Below are positions 36,301 to 46,717 of a DNA stretch of 64,000 nucleotides, piece after piece (the stretch's first letter is position 1; the number at the start of each line of letters is the position of its first letter). The translations under genes were made by a program, and so were the position numbers. This stretch comes from Limnoperna fortunei. Its lineage: Eukaryota; Mollusca; Bivalvia; Mytilida; Modiolidae. The stretch is from contig OX104113.1 in assembly GCA_944474755.1 (NCBI GenBank), positions 58,424,074-58,488,073 of the forward strand, written 5' to 3'. The notes beneath the pieces are model-generated. The model was not told the origin of the DNA. It was given only the letters and a program-made list of their open reading frames with translations, and ran no database searches.

Positions 36301-37751
36301 AAATAGGCGTTGAACAGAAGCTGAAGTAAGTATAAGGATCCATTCTATAGCAAATAGGCGTTGAACAGAAGCTGAAGTAAGTATAAGGATCCATTCTATA
36401 GCAAATAGGCGTTGAACAGAAGCTGAAATAAGTATAAGGATCCATTCTATAGCAAATAGGCGTTGAACAGAAGCTGAAGTAAGTATAAGGATCCATTCTA
36501 TAGCAAATAGGCGTTGAACAGAAGCTGAAGTAAGTATAAGGATCCATTCTATAGCAAATAGGCGTTGAACAGAAGCTGAAGTAAGTATAAGGATCCATTT
36601 TATAGCAAATAGGCGTTGAACAGAAGCTGAAATAAATATAAGGATCCATTCTATAGCAAATAGGCGTTGAACAGAAGCTGAAGTAAGTATAAGGATCCAT
36701 TCTATAGCAAATAGGCGTTGAACAGAAGCTGAAATAAATATAAGGATCTATTCTATAGTAAATAGGCGTTGAACAGAAGAAATAAATATAAGGATCCATT
36801 CTATAGCAAATAGGCGTTGAACAGAAGCTGAAATAAATATAAGGATCCATTCTATAGTAAATACGCACGGGACAAATTATTGTTTTGGTTTTTGTTTGTT
36901 TGTTTGTATTTGTTTTATTTGGCATTTTGTTTTTAAATGTGATTTGACAGCACTTTCATCAATCATTCAGTTGTATCAAGGCGTCTAGTTTTTATTTGGA
37001 GTACCTGGTAAAATACGGGGGGGGGGGGGGGGAGGTCGGTGGGCAAGATCTTTCTGTTAATGTGTTTTTGGGCATTTTTACAGCATCCTCTCAAGTTAGG
37101 GTTTTTTCGTGGACACTTCGTGGACACATGTGAACACAGAAACCCTGACTTGTGAGGATGTTTTTACATGTGTGTTAACTGTTTTTATGAAAATAAAACA
37201 ACTGTTAACTGTTTTTCAACCATTAGCTGCTAGCTGTTTTCTTAAAAATTGACATTGTTACTGTTATAATGAAAATGGAAACCTTGTTTGCTGTTAATAT
37301 ATTGCCCTGCGATGAGATTCTGCTGTTATCTGTTTTTTTTCCATTTTTTAACTCCCTGTTTTCTGTTTTCTCGTGTAAATGGCTGTTATTTGTTATCATT
37401 ATTTTAAATTTACTGTTATTTGCTTTGGGAAAAATAAAAAAAATGTTAAACTGTTAATGGACTCTAGCTCCCCATCCCCTATTCGTAAAAATTCCCTACT
37501 TCGACAGAACAACCACAATATTTTTCAGTTAATGTTAGAAGCAAGCTCACCCTGCACGCTGTTAGGCTCGAACCTGCAACCTCAGTGTTGACAGGTACGT
37601 GATCAATAACAAATAAACTAACGAGAATAACGACTGGGCTACCTGAAGAAACTTCATGCACAATTTACTCGCCAAGACATTTCCACGCATTCTGATTTTT
37701 TTCTTTGCTTTTCAGGTAAAAATTTTCAGCTGTGTTCCAAGTGAAATATGA
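27294..37751 (+). CDS. Secreted protein with Cys-rich chitin-binding-like module and laminin-G3-like domain (Pif/BMSP-like), six exons
   Basis: Exons 27294-27360, 27526-28485, 28806-29167, 29813-29903, 31356-31435 and 37716-37751 join in phase to 531 codons plus TGA. Residues 1-20 form a signal peptide (hydrophobic STLLLVVNILLC). Residues about 24-290 are Ser/Thr/Asn/Lys-rich and probably disordered, with NxT sites and a helix-prone stretch (VDQLTNILKRENTLLNIAL). Residues about 294-344 hold cysteines at 294, 320, 331, 333 and 344 (CALGTAYDQETCEC), as in the chitin-binding-like block before the LamG of Pif. Residues about 348-530 match a LamG fold: FNNGLIAD, AYFNGASRL, EWNDVIYSYDGEYLTGKVNG, MTFGHCERYGWFKGFMDDV and FSCVPSEI. 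Pif and BMSP are shell-matrix proteins with VWA and chitin-binding domains; no VWA is present and this protein is about half the length of Pif. A role in shell or cuticle matrix is inferred. Confidence 0.82.
27526..28485 (+). CDS. LamG gene exon 2 (low-complexity region and Cys-rich module)
   Basis: Follows catttcAG at 27525. 960 bp open throughout, from ESLPDLHSLDLFKDHPMDLG to VNIGYQPE, with donor GTAAGC at 28486. It contains the disordered region and cysteines 294-333. Confidence 0.88.
28806..29167 (+). CDS. LamG gene exon 3 (first half of LamG)
   Basis: Follows gattgcAG at 28805. Its first two bases complete Gly; then CIPEVSMDFNNGLIADQSEN to FVTFQIN, ending before GTAAGT at 29168, phase 0. 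Confidence 0.88.
29813..29903 (+). CDS. LamG gene exon 4
   Basis: After aattttAG at 29812: PTEWNDVIYSYDGEYLTGKV through RISVT plus one base, donor GTTAGT. The W..V.Y.YDG..L.G.VNG pattern is the LamG/ConA-like strand pair. Confidence 0.88.
30169..31068 (+). mobile_element. tRNA-derived SINE split by a foldback element, 12-bp target-site duplication
   Basis: Head GGGGCCCCGGTGGCCGAGTG at 30169-30211 and the remainder from 30851 (TACTATTGATCACGTGGTCT) to the CAAA tail. CATAATAGACTA is duplicated at 30157-30168 and 31069-31080. It sits in the LamG gene intron between exons 4 and 5. Confidence 0.92.
30212..30850. mobile_element. 639-bp foldback (palindromic) DNA element inserted in the SINE
   Basis: Outer inverted ends AGCTACAATAATGTAGCTCC (30212) and GGAGCTACATTATTGTAGCT (to 30847) are followed by matching inner arms (GATGGACGGAGCTACAAAGA / TCTTTGTAGCTCCGTCCATC). 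Similarity continues inward (TTCGTAATCATGGCATTGTT near 30425 against AACAATGCCACGATTACGAA near 30625), so most of the element is an imperfect hairpin. TACTATT flanks it at 30205-30211 and 30851-30857. No transposase gene; classed as a MITE or foldback element. Confidence 0.9.
31356..31435 (+). CDS. LamG gene exon 5
   Basis: After tttgatAG at 31355: NVEIRSAEMTFGHCERYGWF then KGFMDD, donor GTAAGT at 31436, phase 0. The GFMDD motif is the usual last-strand pattern of LamG3 domains. Confidence 0.88.
32640..32880 (+). repeat. Degenerate minisatellite, about 60-bp unit
   Basis: Four to five units of GCGGACCTGTAAACTGTA, TATGGGTCTGGGGCTAT and AAAAAG type. Variable unit length and substitutions indicate age. 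Confidence 0.65.
33694..33832. mobile_element. Small imperfect-palindrome MITE-like element
   Basis: Left arm TAATGACTTTGATATAGGTC then GCTATCGGGTTTATCAGCCA; right arm TGGCTGATAAGTTATGATAG then CGACCGTATATCAAAGTCAG. About 65-bp arms around a G/C-rich centre (CCGAGCCGCTAGGCGGG). Non-coding. Confidence 0.75.
34290..34620 (-). pseudogene. LINE reverse transcriptase fragment, minus strand
   Basis: Minus translation from 34617 gives CRKNYKKLIRKNLIDFTKVF, ETVKRPGIWSKLKN, SSINGKMY then a stop, SNIKSRILMVKQ, and after a frame change GVIQGNLSSALFSMYENDLD. This is the motif A (DFTKAFD-like, second Asp replaced by Glu) to motif B (GVxQGxxLSPxLF-like) part of a CR1/L2/Jockey-class RT. A stop, a frame shift and altered key residues make it a dead fragment. 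It lies in the LamG gene's last intron, antisense to the gene. Confidence 0.8.
35456..36863. repeat. 51-bp minisatellite array, about 27.6 units
   Basis: The unit is built on GTATAAGGATCCATTCTATA and GCAAATAGGCGTTGAACAGA plus AGCTGAAGTAA, 51 bp, with a BamHI-type GGATCC in most units. Variants (GAATCC, TAGTAAAT, TTGCAAAT, AAATAAAT) recur at multiples of 51; GAATCC units at 35571, 35724, 35928 and 36132 are 153, 204 and 204 bp apart, a higher-order pattern. One unit near 36775 lacks 3 bp. As 51 is divisible by three and the minus frame has no stop, the array yields a 489-codon ORF that is probably not translated. Confidence 0.97.
37016..37033 (+). repeat. Poly-G tract
   Basis: About 17 consecutive G after AAATAC, beside the R5 repeat copy. 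Confidence 0.9.
37160..37460 (+). repeat. R5 repeat, copy 2
   Basis: Repeated GTTAACTGTTTTT, GCTGTTATCTGTTTTT and CCTGTTTTCTGTTTTC phrases, the complement of those at 9285-9545. Confidence 0.6.
37520..37665 (-). mobile_element. tRNA-derived SINE head, minus orientation, diverged
   Basis: Minus reading gives TGATCACGTACCTGTCAACA, CTGAGGTTGCAGGTTCGAGC and AGGGTGAGC, the box B region of the SINE. The body is missing. It lies just before exon 6 of the LamG gene. Confidence 0.7.
37716..37751 (+). CDS. LamG gene exon 6 (last 11 codons)
   Basis: After cttttcAG at 37715: VKIFSCVPSEI and TGA at 37749-37751. It completes the domain (MDDV..FSCVP), which is why the long 6.3-kb intron before it is believed. 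Confidence 0.8.
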   Translation, partial: VKIFSCVPSEI

Positions 37752-40225
37752 CCAAGTCCGTGTTGTTGATTCTTTTACCAATGTTTCGGACTGCAGATTC
37801 TTCTTCAACAATGACGAAATGTATCAAACATTGATAACATGTACTGTAGTATGCTATCAACTTGGAGACTAATAATAAGAAATTGATTATTTACAAGTAT
37901 TCTGATGATAGTATTATGTAGAGATAAACGAACTGATGTTTGGTCATTCATATAGTAAATCGTTTGAAGTATGCTGTTAAATTAACTTGTCCTTGATGCA
38001 GTAGCGTGTTTTATTTATTACATGTATTTATGCTAGAGAATATCTTCAGTACAACATATAACAATACTATAGTTGAACCTCTCTACTGATTACTAGTACT
38101 AACACCAGAACTCAATCCAATATAAGTTATTAATAGAAACACGTTTCGTCTTCCGTTTAAGGTTTTTTAAAAAAGTTCTCTGTAAAAACCAATATTGGTT
38201 ATAGCCTGTTGCCATGGTAACATACAATATTAGGTTGAGTCACTCTGCTGAAAGTTATGTTATAACACACTGTTAAGTTTGATAATAGTATTTATCCATT
38301 TTTTAAAAACTCATTTGCCACCATCTGCATGGTTTTTACAGAGAACTGTACTTAAAAGGACACCATATCTTTGTAAATCTTAAATAGAAATAACATTTAT
38401 TGTAAAATAATTTTCATTTGTTTCTTATTCACACAATTCTAAAAAATTTAACATATTTATGGAAGGCTTGCTATATTTCTATACAATGTCATCAATTTAT
38501 TAATGGATTAAATCTAAAGTTGTAGCTTAACTAAATGAAACATTGCATTACAATATATTGAAAAAAAATTTTTTAACAATGAGTAAAAAATCCCAATTTT
38601 TACTACCTTTTGATTAGTAATTTCCCAGCCGACAAAAATTTAACACAGAAACCCTTATTTTTATTTCTATCACTAAAATGTATGAATTGCCTGACTTTAT
38701 AAAAAAAATTTATTAAATTTCATTCGAAAGAATTTTATAAATCAGTGTTTATAGTGCTTTTTTATTCTATTCCTTGTACATTCTTTAGAAAATTTAAAAT
38801 TTCAGTGGTGCTGAACGCCTTGAAAATATATGTTTAAATTTGAATTGGGAACTTGTATTAAGAACTAACCGGCAAGTTTGAAAAAATTCATTGACAAATA
38901 ATTTTCAGCTTAAACCCTCTAACTAAACATGCATGTTGTTCAATTTAACATCTGTTTTCATTGGTTTTTTTATTCTTACAACAACGCTGTACTTACTGTA
39001 TTCTTACAGCGCTGGCATCACATTTTTCTCTTGATGCAGTCCTTTGCTCCTAAAACAAATAATTTGTCGCGTATTCTTGCAAAAGCTTGTTCATTGAAAA
39101 TCAAACCAAATTTTATTATAGATATAATGTAAATTTCGAAATATGTCTGTGATTTTTGTCAAAAATAAAATGATCCGAAAAATAGTTTTTTAAATTGAAA
39201 CGCGGGTATATTACATATTGACATCTCAAATCACTATCTAAAAGGCTATTATTATAATTTTTATGCTAATCTATCTGTAATAAACACCTAGAATGTTTAT
39301 CAAAATATCGCATTTAATCTTTATTTAGATTTTAACACTGTTATTTATTTTAGGAAGCTTTCCAGTTTGTAACAAATATATCGTTACTGTTTACTTCTAA
39401 TCCTAACAATGAATATTAGTTTAAGGTTAATTCTTTGAACTATATTTACCAGAAATAGTGTTCTGTGGTTTCATTTAACAAAGAATAATAAAACAGGAGA
39501 ATAATTGTACACGAGTCTAAGGAAACAGTCTTTAATTTTCGGCCTCTAGAAATAGCAACAACCACCTAAATGACACAAGACACGTTTAGTCACGTCTGCT
39601 TATACTTTGTTATGAAATTGGTCAACTCTTGTTTGAATGTTTTGCTAAAATATCTTTTACTATACAAACTTATCTGATACAGATTGCATGTACCTTTCCC
39701 AGTAATATGCTTAATTTAAGGTGGTAGTTTTGAGCTTTTCTTAAGTGATACCCAAGAAACCATTTTTAATCATAAAATCAATTTCATTGATCAACCCATA
39801 TTAACATTTAAAAGTGTTAATCTAAAAAAAACAAGTATCAAAGTGCTACAAAATACGATCGTCAAAAATTTGCCATTTTTTTATAAAGTGCAATAAAAAA
39901 TAAAGTGGGTGTAATCAATCTTGGTCGAGATATGCCCATAAACATTTTCCATAAGTTTCATGAAGATCGGGCAACAACTATTAGAGTCAGGGATTGAACA
40001 AGTCGAATTTGCCATGGATGCTACCATAATACGTCCCGTCTTCTACGTGCGTATAATAATGAATGGGCTGGGCATGTGAATGTTTTATCCATATGATAAT
40101 GTCTGAAATCTCTAAGATTAGGATCTATAAGGGGAGATTTTTCGCATTTTCTCCACTTTTATGTTGTTAAAGTTGACTTAAGTATTCAGATAAGCCTCTT
40201 TTCCTTTCTTTCCGAGCCCTCTCCA
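37752..40225. other. Intergenic, 3' of the LamG gene
   Basis: No gene seen. Contains the 174-bp inverted-repeat element at 38174-38347. An exact poly(A) site for the LamG gene could not be fixed. Confidence 0.5.
38174..38347. mobile_element. MITE-like element with perfect 18-bp inverted ends
   Basis: AGTTCTCTGTAAAAACCA at 38174-38191 and its exact complement TGGTTTTTACAGAGAACT at 38330-38347. No ORF. Target duplication uncertain. Confidence 0.7.
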
Positions 40226-41304
40226 CTGACAGAAACCAGAGGCTCTCAAAGGTCTGTATCGCTCACCTGATTTCATAGGCGACAAATATAACATTTATCT
40301 GATGTTAAACTATGTATTGTAGTTTTCAATTTTCTACAGGCATAAATGACATTATTTTGTTGAGACCATCGAATAAATCTTACATTTTGGTTTCAACTGG
40401 TTCAATAGTTTTAGATAACTATATCTGATGATATCTTTTCTAAAATAATTCCTACAATCATGGATTTTTTTTATCAAATAAGCAAACATATACATTTACA
40501 TACAACATGGCTTGAATCAGCTTTGCCGTTTCAGAAAAGATGGCTTTGAAAATATAGTCCACTATTAGACTTGGTCCGATATGGTAATTGTGGCTTTTAC
40601 TGTCCTACTTGCATAACAGTATGTAGAGGACCATTCGATAAATATTCCAAAATAACATTTGTTTGATTAGTTAACTGGTATCAGAGTAGCAGCCTTTTTA
40701 AAATTCCACCCCCCCCCCCTTTTGTGTTAAACAAAGTCATGTGGTGGAGGCCATTTTAAATGTTTGATTTGCATTAAAAATATAAACCTTATAGAGGACA
40801 TCCAATGAATACTCGTTTTGTTAAAATTAGTTAAGGAGCTTCGAAGCCTTTTATACTATCTTTCCATACTGTCTTATGTTAAACTGAGTCCTGATGTGGC
40901 AGCCATTTTGAACTGCTGATTGTCAAAAAAATATAGCGAGCGAGCGAACTCAATGGTAGGATATCCTTTAGACTATCGAAGTTAAAAAATTATCGCAACC
41001 GGAGGTTTCTATTTAATCTCCAATTTCTACACAAAATCGAAAAAATCTCCGTTGTAGGAGAAAGTATGTAACACAAAAATTTCTATATTTTCCAAGAAAT
41101 AAAATTTCGTAACCAAACATAACTGAACACAACTTCGGTTCCTTTTATAATGTATTTTTATGTGATATATTTTAACCCTGCATGCTTTCATTGCACTACT
41201 CCTGGTTTACTTCTCGTAACCTTTAAACTTGGTTCATCGCAACTACGTAAAATAAATGCAAAACTCGACACGAGAAGAAAATACACACAAAATATTTTGT
41301 TATT

Positions 41305-41722
41305 CAGTGCCGGATCCAGGGTGGAGGGGGAGGGGTACGCCCCAACCTTTAAAAAAATGAAAGGAAAAAAAAAACAGGCAGCATAACAACGCCAAAGGCA
41401 AAAAAATAATCCCCACTCGTCCTCGCAATAAATTTATGCATTAACGGTACTTGTTCGTTTATTATGATATCTCTGTTGTATACTATACCAAATAAAGGTT
41501 ACTGAACACTATAAAAACCTTGTGTAATATATATATTTTTATGCTTGGGAATTGCGAGAATGCAGGATTTTGCACCATTTTTTCGAGAGCTTTTTTTCAG
41601 ACCCCCTGCCGTAAATGCGCCTAGAGCTGCGAGGCGAGGGAGGACCACTTCGTGGCCCTCCTTTTCCGATATTCCCTTTTTACGCCCCCCTCCCCCTTTC
41701 GGAAATCCTGTATCCACCCCTG
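41305..41722. mobile_element. Non-autonomous DNA element with short TIRs and TTATT duplication
   Basis: Starts CAGTGCCGGATCCAGGGTGG and ends CCTGTATCCACCCCTG; the ends are imperfect inverted repeats. TTATT lies directly outside at 41300-41304 and 41723-41727. Interior has TGCAGGATTTTGCACCATTT, also found at about 46220-46242 in a second, partial copy. No transposase. Confidence 0.75.
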
Positions 41723-41729
41723 TTATTTC

Positions 41730-42670
41730 TAAACAAAATTATTCTTTTACCAAAGTATTTAAATTTTTTAATTTAAAACAAAAAAGTGCAACGACAGTTG
41801 ACGTGAATTATTTTTTGTCTGCTTTGCTAACATGGATTCTGACGATACTTGACATGAACTGATATTTGCTGCCATGGCTTGTGATCGTCCGTGCAAGTTC
41901 GTCTGGCCGATCCTGGATTATAAAAACAAACCCAATCTTGTTAAATGGTAGGTGTTAATTTCTTATATTATGGTTGCACAATTTATAAAAGTTTCCAACT
42001 GAATTTAAACAGACTACGCATTGACGTTGCAATTTCCAGTTTTTGTTTTTAGCCGCTCTCTGCTCGTCTTGGTAATAAGAAAATAATGCTTTGCGCGTCT
42101 CTATTTCCACATTTAACTGCATTGAAACAGCCACAATCCCAAAAAAGTGAATTATTATATAGATAGTCTCATAAGTCTACTATACTGTCAGCAAGTATAG
42201 TTCCTGCCATTTATAGCATGTATCATGCAGACAACCACTATTTTTACTTTTAGTACCCTTGGCCCTCTTTACACAAGTAAAGAGGCTGGTACAACTGTAC
42301 TGTACCTTGATAATTTTCACACATTATTGTGTTCTATTATTGTATTTTAATATAATTAAAGGAAAAATTGTGTTCTTTTCAAATATAGCTCTTCTTTAGC
42401 TTGTACATTTTAATAATAATGTTATCATGTTATTGTTAAAACTTAACTGTTTTTTACAAGCAAGACAAATAATTATCAATCCTGGAATTATACTCACTTC
42501 CTTGCAGAACCTATGCATACATTGTATATAAAGTTGGGAATACAAATACTGAAACTGATGGTTGGACCGGACGATATGCCAAAGTTTGACGGCCGCAGCA
42601 TAGATGAAAAAAATGATGAACAAAGTGTCAAATTGGCCCTTTTAAAGGCCACCACAGTTTATGAAATGAA
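41730..42670. other. Intergenic, no gene
   Basis: AT-rich; nothing coding or clearly repetitive recognised. Confidence 0.45.
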
Positions 42671-42675
42671 TATAA

Positions 42676-42818
42676 CCAATCTTATTAAAATTAAATCTTT
42701 CACTTGCTCCCACCTTTCTTCTGTATGGTCGCTGCGTTGTAAACGAAGCACGCAGCTACCTGATAAATAAATAGCAAAAAGGGGTAGCAAGTGAAAGAAT
42801 TAATTTTAATTAGACTGG
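42676..42818. mobile_element. MITE-like inverted-repeat element (AAATCTTTCACTTGCT)
   Basis: Left arm CCAATCTTATTAAAATTAAA then TCTTTCACTTGCTCCC; right arm GTAGCAAGTGAAAGAATTAA then TTTTAATTAGACTGG. Flanked by AATATAA/AATATTAA. A diverged copy lies at about 46718-46810. Confidence 0.72.
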
Positions 42819-43535
42819 AATATTAATTGTGTGATGCATGCATATTTAAAAAAAAATATCGTAAAGTAGTATTTTTTTACAACTTAATAAAATTACTGTC
42901 AAATTAAACAATATCATTCTAAAATTTTGCCAAAAATGTCTAAAAAAATACATTGCTCTTGCTGTAATCAAGGCAACTAAATAAGTGAACACAACGAGAA
43001 AAATCCATGAAATGAATTGGTAGCCAGTGATCCAGCTTTATTTTAAGGTTTCTATTATTTTTTTACTGTTCTGTTTTTGCGATGTTAGGCTTGAAAATCA
43101 TTAATCTACAAGAAAATTAACAAGACAAAAATGTTTCCTAAATCTTTCAGAACGTTACCAGATCACTGGGATATTTATCAGTTATGGTAAATCAGTACAG
43201 TGCTAATTTTGAGGACATTTCAATTGTTTTAATTTTGCTGTTCAAAATGCATCGCGATTTTTATACTTCAAAACTTTGGTCTTTTTTTGGATTGCAAAAA
43301 AAAGATTTCACCAAGAAGTTTAGTTTCTGCTGATTTTTGTGATTCATAATATTGTTAATATGGAAAAACTCTAAATGATTTTTTAGTAGGCACATATCTT
43401 TATCAGCTGGTTATAGATAACTAAAAAAATCATAACACAACTAATACATAGGTATATGTATTTGAACAACAATATCACCCTTGTATTGAAACGGCATGAA
43501 ATCACTGTTTCTGACTTATCTTTGGACCGGAGAAT
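42819..43535. other. Intergenic, no gene
   Basis: AT-rich, nothing recognised. Confidence 0.45.
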
Positions 43536-43539
43536 TTAT

Positions 43540-43690
43540 GTTAGCTTGTTTGAATGGTGTTTAACGCCACTTTCAGCAATTTTTCAACTATCTTATGGCG
43601 TACAGTTTATATTGGAGGAGGATACAGGAGTACATGATCTTTGGTTGGAAAACTGGCAATCCTTGTCAACTAAAATAGCAGTTTAGTACT
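43540..43690 (-). mobile_element. SINE 3' half, minus orientation
   Basis: GTTTGAATGGTGTTTAACGC, CACTTTCAGCAATTTTTCAA and GGAAAACTGGCAATCCTTGT are the complement of the SINE tail and body; the tRNA-like head is missing. Confidence 0.85.
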
Positions 43691-43849
43691 GCACACATTG
43701 AAAGTTTAATTTTCAAACTCAGTGTTCCAGAAAATGTACAGGTGTGACATTAGTACCATCCCCAAAAGTGACAGCAGTCTCTTACTTGCTTCTCCCTTTA
43801 TGGCATTAATGAAATAAAATGATCTATAATATAATTGTATACAATTCCA

Positions 43850-44085
43850 AGGATGGTTGGTTTGTTGTTATATCATGGCGTCCAGATTAAATTGGGTGAG
43901 AAAGCTGTACCTGGAAAAAAAACAGACATTCGGTAGGAAAACTATCAATCCTTGTCAATTAAGACTGTAGTCGAGCGCACCCTATCCGCAGTGAGGCTTG
44001 AACTCGCAATATCATGTTTGACAGACCATGTGATTAATAGTAGACTAGCTACATTAACCACTCGGCCTCTTAGACCCCCAGGGAT
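43850..44085 (-). mobile_element. tRNA-derived SINE, near full-length, minus orientation
   Basis: Plus-strand order: tail remnant, ATCATGGCGTCCAG, TCAATCCTTGTCAATTAAGA, GGCTTGAACTCGC (box B complement), GACAGACCATGTGATTAATA and CATTAACCACTCGGCCTCTT (box A complement). Confidence 0.88.
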
Positions 44086-45782
44086 GGTGGGAGTTATTTA
44101 ATTATGCAAAAAAGGTTTTGGAGGAAAATAAAGGATTTAAAAAAAATATTGTAACACATAACCTGAGCTAGTTTTATCCCTTTTTAGGTAGGTTAAGATA
44201 GACATTGTATGTACACATAACTTTTCAAATAATAGTTTGATATTATTTTATCTAGTGGCCTAAAAAGGGGGTGGGCTGCACATAACATAAAATTTGCGGT
44301 TGAATTATTCAACAATCGTGCATCAAAGTAAGGTAAACACATATTATACTACAGAAAACTTATGATCAATATTGAAGCGATAACGCTCGCCTAATAGATC
44401 ACACCTATTTTACATATTAGAGGACCATCAATTGAACGCTGGTGACATGTTTCGTTTCGATTGGTTAACTGGTTTTAGACAAGATTCCCTTTTAAAATTA
44501 TTTCTTAAAAAAATCATCAGATAAATATCCCAAATATTTGTTTCGATTGGTTAACTGGTTTCAGAGCGGAAGTCCTGAGTTCCGAATTTTCGATTGACAT
44601 AAAAACTAACTTTATACAATACCATCCAAGCAATATTTCTACTAAGTTTTGTTTTGCTTAGTGAGAAGGTTTTAGTGAAGAAGTCTTTTCAAAAATTTCA
44701 TATATATGGTCCCATGTTAAACTAAGTCCTGTGGTGGAGGCCATTTTGAATGTCCGATTAGCATAACAAATTTAAAATTTATGGAGGACCATTCCATGAA
44801 TACTTATGATAAGTTTTGTTTCTCTTGTTTAACCTGTTTCAAAGAAGAGGCCCTTTGAAACTTTTTTCCTATAGGGTCCTGTTAAACTCAGTCCTAGCGG
44901 CCATTTTGAATTTTAAACAGACGTAAAAACATAAACTTTGAGGACCATTAAAAAAATATGTCTAGCAAGTTTTGTTTCGATTGGTTAACCGGTTTTAGAG
45001 ACGATGCATTTAAACACTCTTTCCCATAAGGTCCTATTTTAAACTAAGACCTGCGCTTTTTTAATTCTCGATAGGCATGAAAAAATAAACTTTATAAAGT
45101 ACCATCCAAACAATATTGCTAGTTTTGATTCCATTGGATAATTGATTTCAGAAAAGAAGCCTTTTTCAACTTTTTCTCATAGGGTCTTATGTTAAACTAA
45201 GTACTTCAGTGGAGGCCATTTTGATTTCCGATTTGCTTAAAACATAAACCTTAACGAGGACCACCCGATGTTTAACTGGTTTTAAAGAAGAGGCCTTTTT
45301 GAAGGTTTTTCTTACAGGGTCCTATGTTTAACTCAGTCCTGCGGTGGCGGCCACTTTGAATTTCCGATTGACATAACTAAGTATAAACTTCATAAAAGAC
45401 CATCTAAACAATATTGGTAGTAAGTTTTGTTTCCATTGGTGAACCGGTTTAAGAGAAGAAGCCTTCTTAAACTTTTTACCATAGTTCCTATGTTAAACTA
45501 AGTCCTGAGGTGGTGAATTTCAAATTGGCATAAAAAAACAAAAACTCCATAAAGGACCATCCAAACAATATTGATAGTGATATAAGTCCAATCAAAACAA
45601 AAAATACAAACTTTGTAAAAATCCATCCAATGAAACATCGATGTTTAAATTTCGTTTCAATTTGCCAACTGGTTTCAGAGATCAAAATGTAAAAATGTTT
45701 ACATGCGACGACTACGACGGAGGCAGTGATGACTAAGTGAGCTAAAAAAAGAAAGTAAAAAACACAACAAAAAAAAACCAAA

Positions 45783-45806
45783 CACACACACACACACACA
45801 CACACA
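45783..45806. repeat. (CA)n microsatellite
   Basis: Twelve CA units. It produces the VCVCVC run in a spurious minus-strand ORF at 45488-45832. Confidence 0.95.
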
Positions 45807-45839
45807 AGTATAAAACAAAAAATACTATACACAATTATT

Positions 45840-46540
45840 ATGTACTTTTCCCTGTTATCATCAGCTTTTCCAATCGAAATTTGTCTGTTGTCATTGTAAA
45901 ATTTTATCTTCTTCTTCTAAACCACTTTGACCAATTTCAATGAAACTTGGCACAATGCATTTTTTGTATAAAGAATTAGGCTTCTTCATATGAAGAGCAC
46001 ACCCTCTTCAAACGAGAGATAATGACGAAACTGTTAAAACAGTTATCCAAAGCATTCTAAGGCATAGCAGCCGTACGGCAGCCAGGTACGGCTTCCGCCG
46101 TACCAATAACTTTGCAGGTGCGGATTGCCATACCAATAATTTTTAGAAATTAAAAAAAAATAAAATATTGCTCACGTAACCCATCTTTTAAGACCTGAGA
46201 TTAAGTGCTAGGAAATCGCCAGAATGCAGGATTTTGCACCATTTACACCCTGAGCTTCCTCGGGCCGAAAGCGGCCCACGAACCTCCTGCCGTACAACCA
46301 CCTCTGCGAGGTGGATAGGATCGCTACGCGTTCCTGATTAGGATTCCGCCGTACCAATTCAAATGCGATGCTACGCCTTTGGTATTGTAGCTATATAGAA
46401 CAGGATGTATTCATATACTTTTGTGCTATTTTCTATTTAAAAATATTCTTGTCCCGTTTGTTTGCGCTAATTTCAATCAAACTTGGTTTTCGGACAGAAT
46501 CGACTGAAATGAAATATAAAAATCATCTTTTAGCGAAAAA
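45840..46540 (+). repeat. Mixed degenerate dispersed repeats
   Basis: CTTCTTCTTCTAAACCACTT...AATTTCAATGAAACTTGGCA occurs at about 45908 and again in weaker form at about 46450. Between them lie GCCGTACGGCAGCC-type G/C-rich stretches and the partial copy of the 41305 element at about 46205-46330. Confidence 0.5.
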
Positions 46541-46717
46541 AAAAATGATGCGAAAAATAATGTTTATGTTTCAGAGCTAAACTTCAATTTCTATTTAAAA
46601 CCGACATGACGTAGTAAACAAAAAAGCTGGCAAAAATATCACAACACTTAGTCCACTACCGACATGATGTGACTCGACAAAAAGCATATCGTTCTCGCGA
46701 TATCAGACACCTCGATT

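Larger units (their letters stand above)
40226..45752 (-). repeat. R2-related repeat, minus orientation, apparently split by later insertions
   Basis: Both family ends are visible inverted: the left end near 40236-40275 (AGAGGCTCTCAAAGGTCTGT, ATCGCTCACCTGA) and the right end near 45715-45752 (GGAGGCAGTGATGACTAAGT, GAGCTAAAAAAAG). Degenerate units of about 135-170 bp with TTAAACTAAGTCCTG and GAGGCCATTTTGAAT occur at about 40560-40990 and 44420-45600. The 3.4 kb between holds unrelated elements, so one old copy was interrupted, or two copies lie here. Confidence 0.6.

Noticed and set aside
35456..36863. CRISPR-like array
   Set aside because: The units are contiguous 51-bp tandem repeats without unique spacers, in an animal genome.
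35456..36925. 489-codon ORF on the minus strand as a repetitive protein gene
   Set aside because: It is the read-through of a 51-bp minisatellite. Unit differences change amino acids freely, there is no signal peptide or unique domain, and it lies antisense in an intron.
45488..45832. 114-codon minus-strand ORF
   Set aside because: Built from R2 repeat units and a (CA)n tract (VCVCVC run).
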